Source of the DNA: Corylus avellana
Lineage: Eukaryota > Streptophyta > Magnoliopsida > Fagales > Betulaceae
Length of the DNA stretch: 64,000 nt
Assembly (NCBI RefSeq): GCF_901000735.1
Contig: NC_081543.1
Coordinates: forward strand, 25,315,515-25,379,514
Direction: 5' to 3'
The notes under the pieces were generated by a model. It was not told where the DNA came from, ran no database searches, and saw nothing but the letters and a program-made list of their open reading frames with translations. This document shows positions 47,657-60,241 of the stretch, one piece after another. Both the position numbers and the translations under genes were made by a program. The first letter of the stretch is position 1. The number at the start of each line of letters is the position of its first letter.

Positions 47657-48748
47657 GTGTTGCAAAATTGGATTGTTTTTATTTATTTGATTTTTTTTCC
47701 CAGGTAGAGAAGATATATATCCCTTGGTGCATCGTGCTATTGCTGCTACCTCTGCACTTTCGGATCTTCGAAGTAAGATTAATGCGTGTGTATAAAATTG
47801 ATTGCTACAGTTAGGTGTGTAACAGGTTTGTTGGTACATCACATGTGCTTTAACGATTTTCAAATACTACATTATTTTCTTTCAGATTGCTGAATCTATG
47901 CCATTGTACTTTTCTGTCATCGAATTTAGTTGAAAGTTTATTACTGACCAACATAGAAGAAAAACGCATTTTGGTAGATAAAGCGTGTCATGTAAATTTG
48001 ATTTTACACTGAATGAGAGAACACAACTTTGAGGTTGCATTTTGATTTCAATAAATATATATTTCGGCATTGTTTGAAAGTAATATTTTATATACATTTT
48101 TGGATTTCATTTTTCTTCTTGCACAGTTTCTGAATTTTTTTTCTTTTTCTCCGGTGCTTTATTTTAAGACCGATATGACAGGATGCCTAACCATGTTGAA
48201 TCTAAGCTTTTGCCCTTTCAACATGTTGGTGTTAGGCATGTAGTGAATTTTTATATTTTTCCTCATTGGACTACCGTTATTCAACATGCATTAATTATTT
48301 TTCCTAGAAGCATGATGAAGTTTCCCTATTACTTCATTATCACTGAAGTATTGTAGTTTTTGAAACTAATACGAGTTTTTATAAGTTTTTTTTAGGTATA
48401 TCTTGCAGCATGGAGGGTGTGTTTTCCTAGCAGATGAAGTTAGACTGGGAAAGACTTTGCAGGAAATTGATTCACTCGAACCATTTCTAGTCTTCAATGT
48501 GATTTAAGCATGTATATTGAGTTCATATGTCTTTTCTAGGCTATTGCTATAAGTGCATGCGTCCGTGATTCATGGCCTATTCTTATTCTTATGCATTCTT
48601 CCTTGCGTCTGCATTGGGCTTCAGTAAGTGTTTTGTTAACTTCATATTTCAGATTTAGAAGATGGGTTCTACCCAAAGTGCATTTGATCTTCTTCTTCTT
48701 CTTTCTTAACTTTTTTGTTTTTTGTTTTTTTGTTTTTTTGTTTTTTTT
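47657..48748 (+). pseudogene. Array unit 3
   Basis: Motif I is DEVRLGKT, with valine and arginine replacing isoleucine and glycine. The TGTTGC junction has lost a C relative to TGTTGCC. Confidence 0.8.
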
Positions 48749-49833
48749 GTCTTGCAAAATTGGATTGTTTTTATTTATTTGATTTTTTTTCCCAGGTAGA
48801 GAAGATATATCCCTTGGTGCATCGTGCTATTGCTGCTACCTTTACACTTTCGGATCTTCGAAGTAAGATTAATGCGTGTGTATAAAATTGATTGCTACAG
48901 TTAGGTGTGTAATAGATTTGTTGGTACATCACATGTGCTTTGTCGATTTTGAAATACTACATTATTTTCTTTCAGATTGCTTAATCTATGCCATTGTACT
49001 TTTCTATCATCGAATTCAGTTGAAAGTTTATTACTGACCGACATAGAAGAAACACGCATTTTGGTAGATAAAGCGTGTCACGTAAATTTGATTTTACACT
49101 GAATGAGAGAACACAACTTTGAGGTTGCATTTTGATTTCAGTAAATATATATTTCCCCATTGTTCGAAAGTAATATTTTATATTCGTTTTTAGATTTCAT
49201 TTTTCTTCTGGCACAGTTTCTGAATTTTTTTTCTTTTTCTTTGGTGCTTTATTTTAAGACCGATACGACAGGATGTCAAACCATGTTGAATCTAGGCTTT
49301 TGCCTTTTCAACATGTTGGTGTTAGGCATGTAGTGGATTTTTATATTTTTCCTCATTGGACTACCGTTATTCAACATGCATTAATTATTTTCCCCAGGAG
49401 CATGATGAAGTTTATCTATTACTTCATTGTGTCTGAACTATGGTAGTTGTTGAAACTAATACGACTTTTTATAAGTTTTTTTTTTCAGGTATATCTTGCA
49501 GGATGGAGGGTGTGTTCTCCTAGCAGATGAAATTAGACTGGGAAAGAATTTGCATGAAATTGATTCACTCGAACCATTGCTAGTTTTCAATGTGATTTAA
49601 GCATGTATATTGAGTTCATATGTCTTTTCTAGGCTATTGCTGTAAGTGCATGCATCCGTGATTCATGGCCTGTTCTTACTCTTATGCATTCTTCCTTGCG
49701 TCTGCATTGGCCTTCAGTATGTGTTTTGTTAACTTCATATTTCAGATTTGGAAGATGGCTTCTACCCTAGTGCATTCGATCTTGTTCTTCTTCTTTCTTT
49801 CTTTTTTCTGTTTTTTTGTTTTTTTGTTTTTTT
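48749..49833 (+). pseudogene. Array unit 4
   Basis: Motif I is DEIRLGKN, so the Walker threonine is lost. The junction begins GTCTTGC. Confidence 0.8.
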
Positions 49834-50914
49834 GTGTTGCAAAATTGGATTGTTTTTATTTATTTGATATTTTTTCCCAGGTAGAGTACATATATCTCTT
49901 GGTGCATCATGCTATTGCTGCTACCTCTGCACTTCCGGATCTTCGAAGTAAGATTAATGCGTGTATATAAAATTGACTGCTACAGTTAGGTGTGTAATAA
50001 ATTTGTTGGTATATCACATGTGCTTTAACGATTTTCAAATACTACATTATTTTCTTTCAGATTGCTTAATCTATGCCATTGTACTTTTCTATCATCGAAA
50101 TCAGGTGAAAGTTTATTACTGACCAACATAGAAGAAACACGCATTTTGGTAGATAAAACGTGTCATGTAAATTTGATTTTACACTGAATGAGAGAACACA
50201 ACTTTGAGGTTGCATTTTGATTTTAGTAAATATATATTTCGGCATTGTTCGAAAGGAATATTTTATATACATTTTTGGATTTCCTTTTTCTTCTTGCATA
50301 ATTTCTGAATTTTTTTTCTTTTTCTTTGGTGCTTTATTTTAAGACCAATATGAGAGGATGCCTAACCATGTTGAATCTAAGCTTTTGTCTTTTCAACATG
50401 TTGGTGTTAGGCATGTAGTGGATTTGGATATTTTTCCTCATTTGACTACCGTTATTCAACATGCATTAAGTATTTTTCCTAGGAGCATGATGAAGTTTCT
50501 CTATTACTTCATTATCACTGAACTATGGTAATTTTTGAAACTAATACGAGTGTTTATAAGTTTTTTTCAAGTATATCTCGCAGCATGGAGGGTGTGTTCT
50601 CCTAGGAAATGAAATTGGACTGAGAAAGACTTTGCAAGAAATTGATTCACTCGAACCATTTCTAGTCTTCAATGTGATTTAAGCAAGTATATTGAGTTCA
50701 TATGTCTTTTCTAGGCTATTGCTATAAGTACATGCGTCCGTGATTCATGGCCTATTCTTATTCTTATGCATTCTTCTTTGCGTCTGCATTGGGCTTCAGT
50801 AAGTGTTTTGTTAACTTCATATTTCAAATTTAGAAGATGGCTTCTACCCAAAGTGCATTTGATCTTCTTCTTTCTTAACTTTTTTGTTTTTTGTTTTTTG
50901 TTTTTTTTTTTTTT
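49834..50914 (+). pseudogene. Array unit 5
   Basis: Motif I is GNEIGLRKT: the acidic residue and the second Walker glycine are both lost. Confidence 0.8.
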
Positions 50915-52013
50915 GTGTTTCCAAATTGGATTGTTTTTATTTATTTGATATTTTTTCCCAGGTAGAGAACATATATCCCTTGGTGCATCGTGCTATTGCT
51001 GCTACCTCTGCACTTCCGGATCTTCGAAGTAAGATTAATGCGTGTGTATAAAATTGATTGCTACAGGTAGGTGTGTAATGGGTTTGTTGGTACATCACAT
51101 GTGTTTTGATGATTTTCAAATACTACATTATTTTCTTTGAAATTGCTTAATCTACGCCATTGTACTTTTCTATCATCGAATTCAGTTGAAACTTTATTAC
51201 TGACCAACATAGAAGAAAAACGCATTTTGGTAAATAAAGCGTGTCATGTAAATTTAATTTTACAATGAATGAGAGAACACAGCTTTGAGGTTGCATTTTG
51301 ATTTCAGTAAATATATATTTTGGCATTGTTCGAAAGTAATATTTTATATACATTTTTGGATTTCGTTTTGCTTCTTGCACAGTTTCTGAATTTTTTTTCT
51401 TTTTCTTTGGTGCTTTATTTTAAGACCGATACAACAGGATGCCTAACCATGTTGAATCTAAGCTTTTGCCTTTTCAACATGTTGGTGTTAGGCATGTAAT
51501 GGATTTGGAAATTTTTCCTCATTGGACTACCGTTATTCAACATGCATTAAATATTTTCTCTAGGAGCATGATGAAATTTCTCTATTACTTCTTTATCACT
51601 GAACTGTTGTAGTTTTTGAAACTAATACGAGTTTCTATAAGTTTTTTTTTTTTAGGTATATCTTGTAGCATGGAGGGTGTGTTCTCCTAACAGATGAAGT
51701 TAGACTGGGAAAGACTTTGCAGGAAATTGATTCACTCGAACCATTTCTAGTCTTCAATGTGATTTAAGCATATATATTGAGTTCATATGTCTTTTATAGG
51801 CTATTGCTGTAAGTGCATGCGTCCGTGATTTATGGTCTGTTCTTATTCTTATGCATTATTCCTTGAGTCTGCATTGGGCTTTAGTAAGTGTTTTGTTAAC
51901 TTCATATTTCAGATTTGGAAGATGGCTTCTACCCAAAGAGCATTTGATCTTCTTCTTCTTCTTTCTTTCTTTTTTTTGTTTTTGTTTATGTTTTTGTTTG
52001 GGTTTTTTCTTTT
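50915..52013 (+). pseudogene. Array unit 6
   Basis: Motif I is LTDEVRLGKT. The same ACA (T) for GCA (A) change recurs in unit 8. Confidence 0.8.
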
Positions 52014-53122
52014 TTGTTGCCAATTGGATTGTTTTTATTTATTTGATATTTTTTCCCAGCTAGAGAACATATATCCCTTGGTGCATTGTGCTATTGTTGC
52101 TACCTCTGTACTTGCGGATCTTCGAAGTAAGATTAATGTGTATGTATAAAATTGATAGCTACAGTTAGGTATGTAATAGATTTGTTGGTACATCACATGT
52201 GCTTTGACGATTTTCAAATACTACGTTATTTTCTTTCAGATTACTTAATTTATGCCAATGTACTTTTCTATCATTGAATTCAGTTGAAAGTCTATTATCG
52301 ACCAACATAGAAGAAACACGCATTTTTGTAGATAAAGCGTGTCATGTAAATTTGATTTTACACTGAATGAGAGAACACAGCTTTCAGTTTGCATTTTGAT
52401 TTCAGTAAATATATATTTCTGCATTGTTTGAATGTAATATTTTATATACATTTTTGGATTTCCTTTTTCTTCTTTCACAGTTTCTGAATTTTTTTTCTTT
52501 TTCTTTGGTGCTTTATTTTAAGACCGATATGACAGGATGCCTAACCATGTTGAATCTAAGCTTTTGTCTTTTCAATATGTTGGTGTTAGGCATGTAGTGG
52601 ATTTGGATATTTTTCCTCATTGGACTACTGTTATTCAACATGCATTAATTATTTTCCCTAGGAGCATGGTGAAGTTTCTCTATTACTTCATTATGACTGA
52701 ACTATTGTAGTTTTTGAAACTAATACGAGTTTTTATAAGTTTTTTCTTTTAGGTATATCACGCAGTATGAAGGGTGTGTTCTCCTAGCAGATGAAATTTG
52801 ACTGGGAAAGACTTTGCAGGAAATTGATTGACTCGAACCATTTCTAGTCTTCAATGTGATTTTAGCATGTGTATTGAGTCCATATGTCTTTTCTAGGCTA
52901 CTGCTGTAAGTGCATGCGTCCGTGATTCATGGCCTGTTCTTATTCTTATGCATTCTTCCTTGCATCTGCATTGGGCTTCAGTAAGTGTTTTGTTAACTTC
53001 ATATTGCAGATTTAGAAGATGGCTTCTACCCAAAGTGCACTTGATCTTCTTCTTCTTCTTTCTTTCTCTTTTTGTTTTTGTTTTTGTTTTTTTGTTTTGT
53101 TTTGTTTTGTTCTTTTTTTTTT
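52014..53122 (+). pseudogene. Array unit 7
   Basis: Motif I has TGA in place of the first Walker glycine codon (DEI-stop-LGKT). Unit 9 has the same stop and the same GCCAATTGG junction. Confidence 0.8.
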
Positions 53123-54211
53123 GTATGGCCAAATTGGATTGTTTTTATTTATTTGATATTTTTTCCCAGGTAGAGAACATATATCCCTTGGTGCATCGTG
53201 CTATTGCTGCTACCTCTGCACTTCCGGATCTTCGAAGTAAGATTAATGCGTTTGCATAAAAGTGATTGCTACAGTTAGGTGTATAATAGATTTGTTGGTA
53301 CATCACATGTGCTTTGTCGATTTTCAAATATTACATTATTTTCTTTCAGATTGCTTAATCTATGCCATTGTTCTTTTCTATCATCGAATTCTGTTGAAAG
53401 TTTATTACTGATCGACATAGAAGAGACATGCATTTTGGTAGATAAAGCGTGTCATGTAAATTTGATTTTACACTAAATGAGAGAACACAACTTTGAGGTT
53501 GCATTTTGATTTCTGTAAATATATATTTCGACATTCTTAGAAAGTAATATTTTATATACATTTTTAGATTTCCTTTTTCTTATTACACAGTTTCTGAATG
53601 TTTTTTCCTTTTCTTTGGTGCTTTATTTTAAGACCGATATGACAGGATGCTTAACCATGTTGAATCTAAGCTTTTGCCTTTTCAACATGTTGGTGTTAGG
53701 CATGTAGTGGATTTGGATATTTTTCCTCATTGGACTACCGTTATTCAACATGCATTAATTATTTTCCCTAGGAGCATGATGAAATTTCTCTATTACTTCA
53801 TTATCACTGAACTATTGTAGTTTTTGAAACTAATACGAGTTTTTATAAGTCTTTTTTTCAGGTATATCTTGCAGCATGGAGGGTGTGTTATCCTAACAAA
53901 TGAAGTTAGATTGGGAAAGACTTTGCAGGAAATTGATTCACTCGAACCATTTCTAGTCTTCAATGTGATTTAAGCATGTATATTGAGTTCATATGTCTTT
54001 TCTAGGCTATTGCTGTAAGTGCATATGTCCGTGATTCATGGCCTGTTCTTATTCTTATGCATTCTTCCTTGCGTCTGCATTGGGCTTTAGTTAGTGTTTT
54101 GTTAACTTCATATTTCAGATTTGGAAGATGGCTTCTACCCAAAGTGCATTTGATCTTGTTCTTCTTCTTTCTTTCTTTTTTTGTTTTTGTTTTTGTTTTT
54201 GTTTTTTTTTT
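53123..54211 (+). pseudogene. Array unit 8
   Basis: Motif I is LTNEVRLGKT, related to unit 6. Its first part (GTATGGCC junction, ATAAAAGTGATTG) pairs with unit 10. Confidence 0.8.
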
Positions 54212-55318
54212 GTGTTGCCAATTGGATTGTTTTTATTTATTTGATATTTTTTCCCAAGTAGAGAACATATATTCCTTGGTGCATCGTGCTATTGCTGCTA
54301 CCTCTGTACTTCCGGATCTTCGAAGTAAGATTAATGCATATGTATAAAATTGATTGCTACAGTTAGGTATGTAATAGGTTTGTTGGTACATGACATGTGC
54401 TTTGACGATTTTCAAATACTACATTATTTTCTTTCAGATTGCTTAATCTATGCCAATGTACTTTTCTATCATCGAATTCTGTTGAAAGTTTATTACCGAC
54501 CAACATAGAAGAAACACGCATTTTGGTAGATAAAGCGTGTCATGTAAATTTGATTTTGCACTGAATGAGAGAACACAGCTTTAAGGTTGCATTTTGATTT
54601 CAGTAAATATATATTTCGGCATTGTTCGAATGTAATATTTTATATACATTTTTGGATTTCCTTTTTCTTCTTGCACAGTTTCTGAATTTTTTTTTTCTTT
54701 TTCTTTGGTGCTTTATTTTAAGACCGATATGACAGGATGCCTAACCATGTTGAATCTAAGCTTTTGCCTTTTCAACATGTTGGTGTTAGGCATGTAGTGG
54801 ATTTGGATATTTTTCCTCATTGGACTACTGTTATTCAACATGCATTAATTATTTTTCCTAGGAGCATGATGAAGTTTCTCTATTACTTTATTATGACTGA
54901 ACTATTGTTGTTTTTGAAACTAATACGAGTTTTTTATAAGTTTTTTCTTTCAGGTATATCACGCAGCATGAAGGGTGTGTTCTCCTAGCAGATGAAATTT
55001 GACTGGGAAAGACTTTGCAGGAAATTGATTCACTCGAACCATTTCTAGTCTTCAATGTGATTTTAGCATGTATATTGAGTCCATATGTTTTTTCTAGGCT
55101 ACTGCTGTAAGTGCATGCGTCCGTGATTCATTGCCTGTTCTTATTCTTATGCATTCTTCCTTGCGTCTGCATTGGGCTTTAGTAAGTGTTTTGTTAACTT
55201 CATATTTCAGATTTAGAAGATGGCTTCTACCCAAAGTGCATTTGATCTTCTTCTTCTTCTTTCTTTCTTTTTTTGTTTTTGTTTTTGTTTTTTTGTTTTG
55301 TTTTGTTTTTGTTTTTTT
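54212..55318 (+). pseudogene. Array unit 9
   Basis: It shares TGA in motif I and GCCAATTGG with unit 7, so it is a near-duplicate of it. Confidence 0.8.
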
Positions 55319-56409
55319 GTATGACCAAATTGGATTGTTTTTATTTATTTGATATTTTTTCCCAGGTAGAGAACATATATCCTTTGGTGCATCGTGCTAT
55401 TGCTGCTACCTCTGCACTTCTGGATCTTCGAAGTAAGATTAATGCGTTTGTATAAAAGTGATTGCTACAGTTAGGTGTGTAATAGATTTGTTGGTACATC
55501 ACATGTGCTTTGTCGATTTTCAAATACTACATTATTTTCTTTCAGATTGCTTAATCTATGGCATTGTACTTTTCTATGATCGAATTCTGTTGAAAGTTTA
55601 TTACTGACCGACATAGAAGAAACACGCATTTTGGTTGATAAAGCGTGTCATGTAAATTTGATTTTACACTAAATGAGAGAACACAACTTTGAGGTTGCAT
55701 TTTGATTTCGGTAAATATATATTTCGGCATTCTTAGAAAGTAATATTTTATATACATTTTTAGATTTCCTTTTTGTTCTTGCACAGTTTCTGAATTTTTT
55801 TTCCTTTTCTTTGGTGCTTTATTTTAAGACCGATATGACAGGATGCCTAACCATGTTGAATCTAAGCTTTCGCCTTTTTAACATGTTGGTGTTAGGCATG
55901 TAGTGGATTTGGATATTTTTCCTCATTGGACTACCGTTATTCAACATGCATTAATTATTTTCCCCAAGAGCATGATGAAGTTTCTCTATTACTTCATTAT
56001 CACTGAACTATGGTAGTTTTTGAAACTAATTCGAGTTTTTATAAGTTTTTTTTTTTTCAGGTATATCTTGCAGCATGGTGGGTGTGTTCTCCTTGCAGAT
56101 GAAATTGGACTGGAAAAGATTTTGCAGGAAATTGATTCACTCGAACCATTTCTTGTCTTCAATGTGATTTAAGCATGTATATTGAGTTTATATGTGTTTT
56201 CTAGGCTATTGCTGTAAGTGCATGGGTCCGTGATTCATGGCCTGTTCTTATTCTTATGCATTCTTCCTTGTGCCTGCATTGGGCTTCAGTAAGTGTTTTG
56301 TTAACTTCATATTTCAGATTTGGAAGATGGCTTCTACCCAAAGTGCATTTGATCTTCTTCTTCTTCTTTTTTTTTTTTTGTTTTTTTTGTTTTGTTTTTT
56401 TTTTTTTTT
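55319..56409 (+). pseudogene. Array unit 10
   Basis: Its first part pairs with unit 8 and its second part (GGTGGGTGTG, CTCCTTGCAG) with unit 12. Motif I is DEIGLEKI. Confidence 0.8.
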
Positions 56410-57500
56410 GTGTTGCCAAATTGGATTGTTTTTATTTATTTGATATTTTTTCCTTGGTAGAGAACATATATCCCTTGGTGCATCGTGCTATTGTTGCTAC
56501 CTCTGCTCTTCCGGATCTTCGAAGTAAGATTAATGTGTGTGTATAAAATAGATTGCTATAGTTAGGTGTGTAACAGATTTGTTGGTACATCACATGTGCT
56601 TTGATGATTTTCAAATACTACATTATTTTCTTTCAGATTGCTTAATCTATGCCATTGTACTTTTCTATCATCAAATTCAGTTGAAAGTTTATTACTGACC
56701 AACATAGAAGAAACACACATTTTGGTAGAGAAAGCATGTCATGTAAATTTGATTTTACACTGAATGAGAGAACACAGCTTTAAGGTTGCATTTTGATTTC
56801 AGTAAATATATATTTCGGCATTGTTCGAAAGTAATATTTTATATACATTTTTGGATTTCCTTTTTCTTCTTGCAAAGTTTCTGAATTTTTTTTTCTTTTT
56901 CTTTGGTGCTTTATTTTAAGACCGATATGACAGGATGCCTAACCATGTTGAATCTAAGCTTTTGCCGTTTCAACATGTTGGTGTTAGGCATGTGGTGGAT
57001 TTGGATATTTTTCCTCATTGGACTTCTGTTATTCAACATGCATTAATTATATTCCCCAGGAGCATGATGAAGTTTCTCTATTACTTCATTATCACTGAAC
57101 TATGGTAGTTTTTGAAACTAATACGAGTTTTTATAAGTTTTTTTTTAAGTATATCTTACAGCATGGAGGGTGTGTTCTACTAGCAGATGAAATTGGACTG
57201 GGAAAGATTTTGCAGGAAATTGATTCACTCGAACCATTTCTAGTCTTCAATGTGATTTAAGTATGTATATTGAGTTTATATGTGTTTTCTAGGCTATTGC
57301 TGTAAGTGCATGGGTCCGTAATTCATGGCCTGTTCTTATTCCTATGCATTCTTCCTTGCGCCTGCATTGGGCTTCAGTAAGTGTTTTGTTAACTTCATAT
57401 TTCAGATTTGGAAGATGGCTTCTACCCAAAGTACATTTGATCTTCTTCTTCTTCTTTCCTTCTTTTTTTGTTTTGTTTTGTTTTGTTTTTTTTTGTTTTT
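56410..57500 (+). pseudogene. Array unit 11
   Basis: Motif I is DEIGLGKI. The acceptor before the first exon is TTTTTCCTTG instead of TTTTCCCAG, so splicing there would fail. Confidence 0.8.
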
Positions 57501-58589
57501 TGTTGCCAAATTGGATTGTTTTTATTTATTTGATATTTTTTCCCTGGTAGAAAACATATATCCCTTGGTGCATCGTGCTATTGCTGCTACCTCTGCTCTT
57601 CCGGATCTTCGAAGTAAGATTAATGTGTGTGTATAAAATTGATTGCTACAGTTAAGTATATAATAGATTTGTTGGTACATCACATGTGCTTTGACGATTT
57701 TCAAATACTACATTATTTTCTTTCAGATTGCTTAATCTATGCCATTGTACTTTTCTATCATCGAATTCAGTTGAAAGTTTATTACTGACCAACATAGAAG
57801 AAACACGCATTTTGGTAGATAAAGCGTGTTATGTAAATTTGGTTTTACACTGAATGAGAGAACACAACTTTGAGGTTGCATTTTGATTTCAGTAAATATA
57901 TATTTCGGCATTGTTCGAAAGTAATATTTTATATACATTTTGGGATTTCCTTTTTCTTCTTGCGCAGTTTCTGATTTTTTTTTCTTTTTCTTTGGTGCTT
58001 TATTTTAAGACCGATATGACAGGATGCCTAACCATGTTGAATCTAAGCTTTTGCCTTTTCAACATGTTGGTGTTAGGCATGTAGTGGATTTGGATATTTT
58101 TCCTCATTGGACTACCGTTATTCAACATGTATTAATTATTTTCCACAGGAGCATGATGAAGTTTCTCTATTACTTCATTATCACTGAACTATGGTAGTTT
58201 TTGAAACTAATTCGAGTTTTTATAAGTTTTTTTTCAGGTATATCTTGCAGCATGGTGGGTGTGTTCTCCTTGCAGATGAAATTGGACTGGGAAAGATTTT
58301 GCAGGAAATTGATTCACTCGAACCATTTCTAGTCTTCAATGTGATTTAAGCATGTATATTGAGTTCATATGTGTTTTCTAGGCTATTGCTGCAAGTGCAT
58401 GAGTCCGTGATTCTTGGCCTGTTCTTATTCTTATGCATTCTTCCTTGCGCCTGCATTGGGCTTCTGTTAGTGTTTTGTTAACTTCATATTTCAGATTTAG
58501 AAGATGGCTTCTACCCAGAAAGCATTTGATCTTCTTCTTCTTTCTTTCTTTCTTTTTTTTTTTGTTTTTGTTTTTGTTTTCTTTTTCAG
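57501..58589 (+). pseudogene. Array unit 12 (joins the single-copy exons)
   Basis: Motif I is DEIGLGKI. The acceptor before the first exon is decayed (CCCTG). The motif Ia exon carries TGA where units 10-11 have TGG (SA-stop-VRDSW). The T-tract runs into TTTTTCAG and the single-copy exon at 58590. Confidence 0.8.
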
Positions 58590-58977
58590 ATGATTCAACA
58601 ATGGCTGGATATCCTCCATTAAATATACTTGTATGTTGTTTGAAGTCCCTTTCTAAAATTTTCTGGTTACTTTTTCTTTTGTTGTTGAAGCTGGAATCTT
58701 AAGCATTTTTTTCTCCCTTTTATGCCCTTCACCTTTGAGAATTTGAATATTGGTTATTTGGTTCTTTATTTATTTATTTTTATCTAAATTATTTATGTTT
58801 TACAAATGAGTTATTTTCTAGGTTGTTTTATCTCAATGTGGTGGATCAAACACAGCTGGGTATACAATAATACCATCAAATACCAAGGGTAGCATTCATC
58901 TTGATGGTCTATTCAACATCATCTTCTATGACGTAGTCCCTAAGCTACATAATCTACTAATGGCATTAGAGTTTAAG
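58590..58977 (+). pseudogene. Downstream SMARCAL1/CHR18-like exons, single copy
   Basis: Exon 58590-58630 reads MIQQWLDI and then hits a frameshift: a one-base deletion around GATATCCTCC puts TAA in frame. After an intron, exon 58822-58977 (52 codons, GT-AG borders) is fully open: VVLSQCGGSNTAGYTIIPSN through SIHLDGLFNI and LLMALEFK. This is the segment that follows motif Ia in CHR18-type helicases. The next expected exon (the DESH box) is absent; a copia relic begins 300 bp on. It is the end of a gene fragment, not a live gene. Confidence 0.75.
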
Positions 58978-59276
58978 GTAAGTACTGCCATTATTTGGTT
59001 TCTACATCTTCACTGTGTTTTCCTTGTCTCATTCTCTTGGATCTTAACAATTAGTGATAGTGGGAAACTAATTTTGTAGTTTCATTTTATCAATGTGCAT
59101 AGAAAAGTAAGTAATACAGTTATCATACTAAATCTTAGACAGTTGGAAAGCACATGAATAAAAAATAAGAGTGGATGAAATGGAGTCCAGATGGATGAGT
59201 GGCAATACTAGAAGTGATAGAGGCCTTTCTTCTCTCTCGCTCATATGATCATGCGACTTATAAATGCTCAATGTAA

Positions 59277-59373
59277 AATAATTCAAGAGGACTAAGAATA
59301 TGGCTGAATAACTTTTCTATATTCAATCATTCATACCGAATCATACATGAGTTTATATAAGCCGATTACAATG
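59277..59373 (-). repeat. Terminal repeat of the copia relic, left
   Basis: 97 bp starting AATAATTCAAGAGGACTAAG match 62114-62210 with two or three differences seen. Confidence 0.85.
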
Positions 59374-59632
59374 TAAATGTAAGGAAAGAATAACTATACA
59401 AATCAAGCATCTATTACACACAATCATCCATGATATTATATGATTGTGTATTTACAAAACAACCTATAAGATTACATCAAATCTTTCCTTATGTGTGCAT
59501 ATCTTCATGTCATAGCAGCAAGGAGAGACGATCTTCTTTCCTTAGCTGCATCATTGACTGATGGTAAGGCTAAATGTGATGAATCACAAGAATCCTCGAC
59601 AGTTGCAAGATCCTTGTCTTTATGAGATTCTG

Positions 59633-60241
59633 CTATGCTAACTGATGAGGATGATGTGGCTGCATAGTCAGTGAGTTTGATAGGTTGACCTGGCTGCTTA
59701 GATGGCTCAAGTGTGTCATGTAGTCTAACACAATGGTGATATATTTATGACCATTGTGAGCATTGTAAGGTCTGAGGAGAGGATAACAAGCACAACCAAA
59801 GACTTTGAGGAGAGAATAATCAGGCCGTTTGTAAAACAATTTGAAGTAAGGAGAGTGATTTTCAGCACGGTTGTGGGAAGTCTATTGATCAGGTAGACTG
59901 CAGTATTCAATGCATCAACCCAATAAGAAAGGGGAAGGTGAGATTGAGCTAGTAGGGCTAAACTAGTATCCACTATATGCCTATATTTCCTTTCAGCAAG
60001 GCAAATTCTGTTGGGGAGTATGAGGACACGAAATTCTGTGGAAGATACCATTTGAGCTTAGGAGGTGTTTGAATTGATTGGAGGTAAATTCCCCTCCTCC
60101 CTCAGATTGAAAGGCCTTGATTTTCTTAGACAATAAGTTCTCTACTAGGCTTTTGAATTGTACAAGACATGCAAAGGTATTTGATTTGTTATGTATTGGA
60201 TAAATCCAAGAAAACCTTGAGTAGTTGTCAATGAAAATCAC
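59633..60241 (-). pseudogene. Copia integrase remnant, frameshifted
   Basis: Three overlapping frames on the minus strand together cover the integrase core: FIDNYSRFSWIY (first catalytic Asp), AFQSEGGGEF (the family normally has Asp here; Glu is seen), and ERKYRHIVDTSLALL with the catalytic Glu. The last block, LKVFGCACYPLLRPY, is the usual copia segment after the core. Several shifts break the frame. Confidence 0.75.

Larger units (their letters stand above)
45161..58589 (+). repeat. Twelve-unit tandem array of SMARCAL1/CHR18-like helicase exons
   Basis: Units of 1,081-1,109 bp (the first 1,412 because of an internal duplication) start at 45161, 46573, 47657, 48749, 49834, 50915, 52014, 53123, 54212, 55319, 56410 and 57501. 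Each holds four exon relics in gene order: ENIYPLVHRAIAATSALPDL; RYDRMPNHVESKLLPFQ; HGGCVLLADEIGLGKTLQ (SNF2 motif I, ATP binding); and SACVRDSWPILILMHSSLR (motif Ia). Intron-like DNA separates them, and each unit ends in a T/TG-rich tract. Family knowledge places these just before and inside the first RecA-like domain of the annealing helicase SMARCAL1 (Arabidopsis CHR18). The next helicase exons follow once, at 58590 and 58822. No unit can encode an enzyme: all lack the C-terminal half and most carry stops or motif I changes. Confidence 0.9.

Noticed and set aside
47450..47863. Lysine-rich minus-strand frames in the array
   Set aside because: They are the complement of the same T-rich tracts.
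46388..58702. Many 60-105 residue frames rich in phenylalanine and leucine across the helicase array
   Set aside because: They run from the motif Ia exon into the T-rich tract, so the F/L runs are translated poly-T.
59725..60051. Frame read as a separate gene
   Set aside because: It is one of three shifted frames of the copia integrase remnant.
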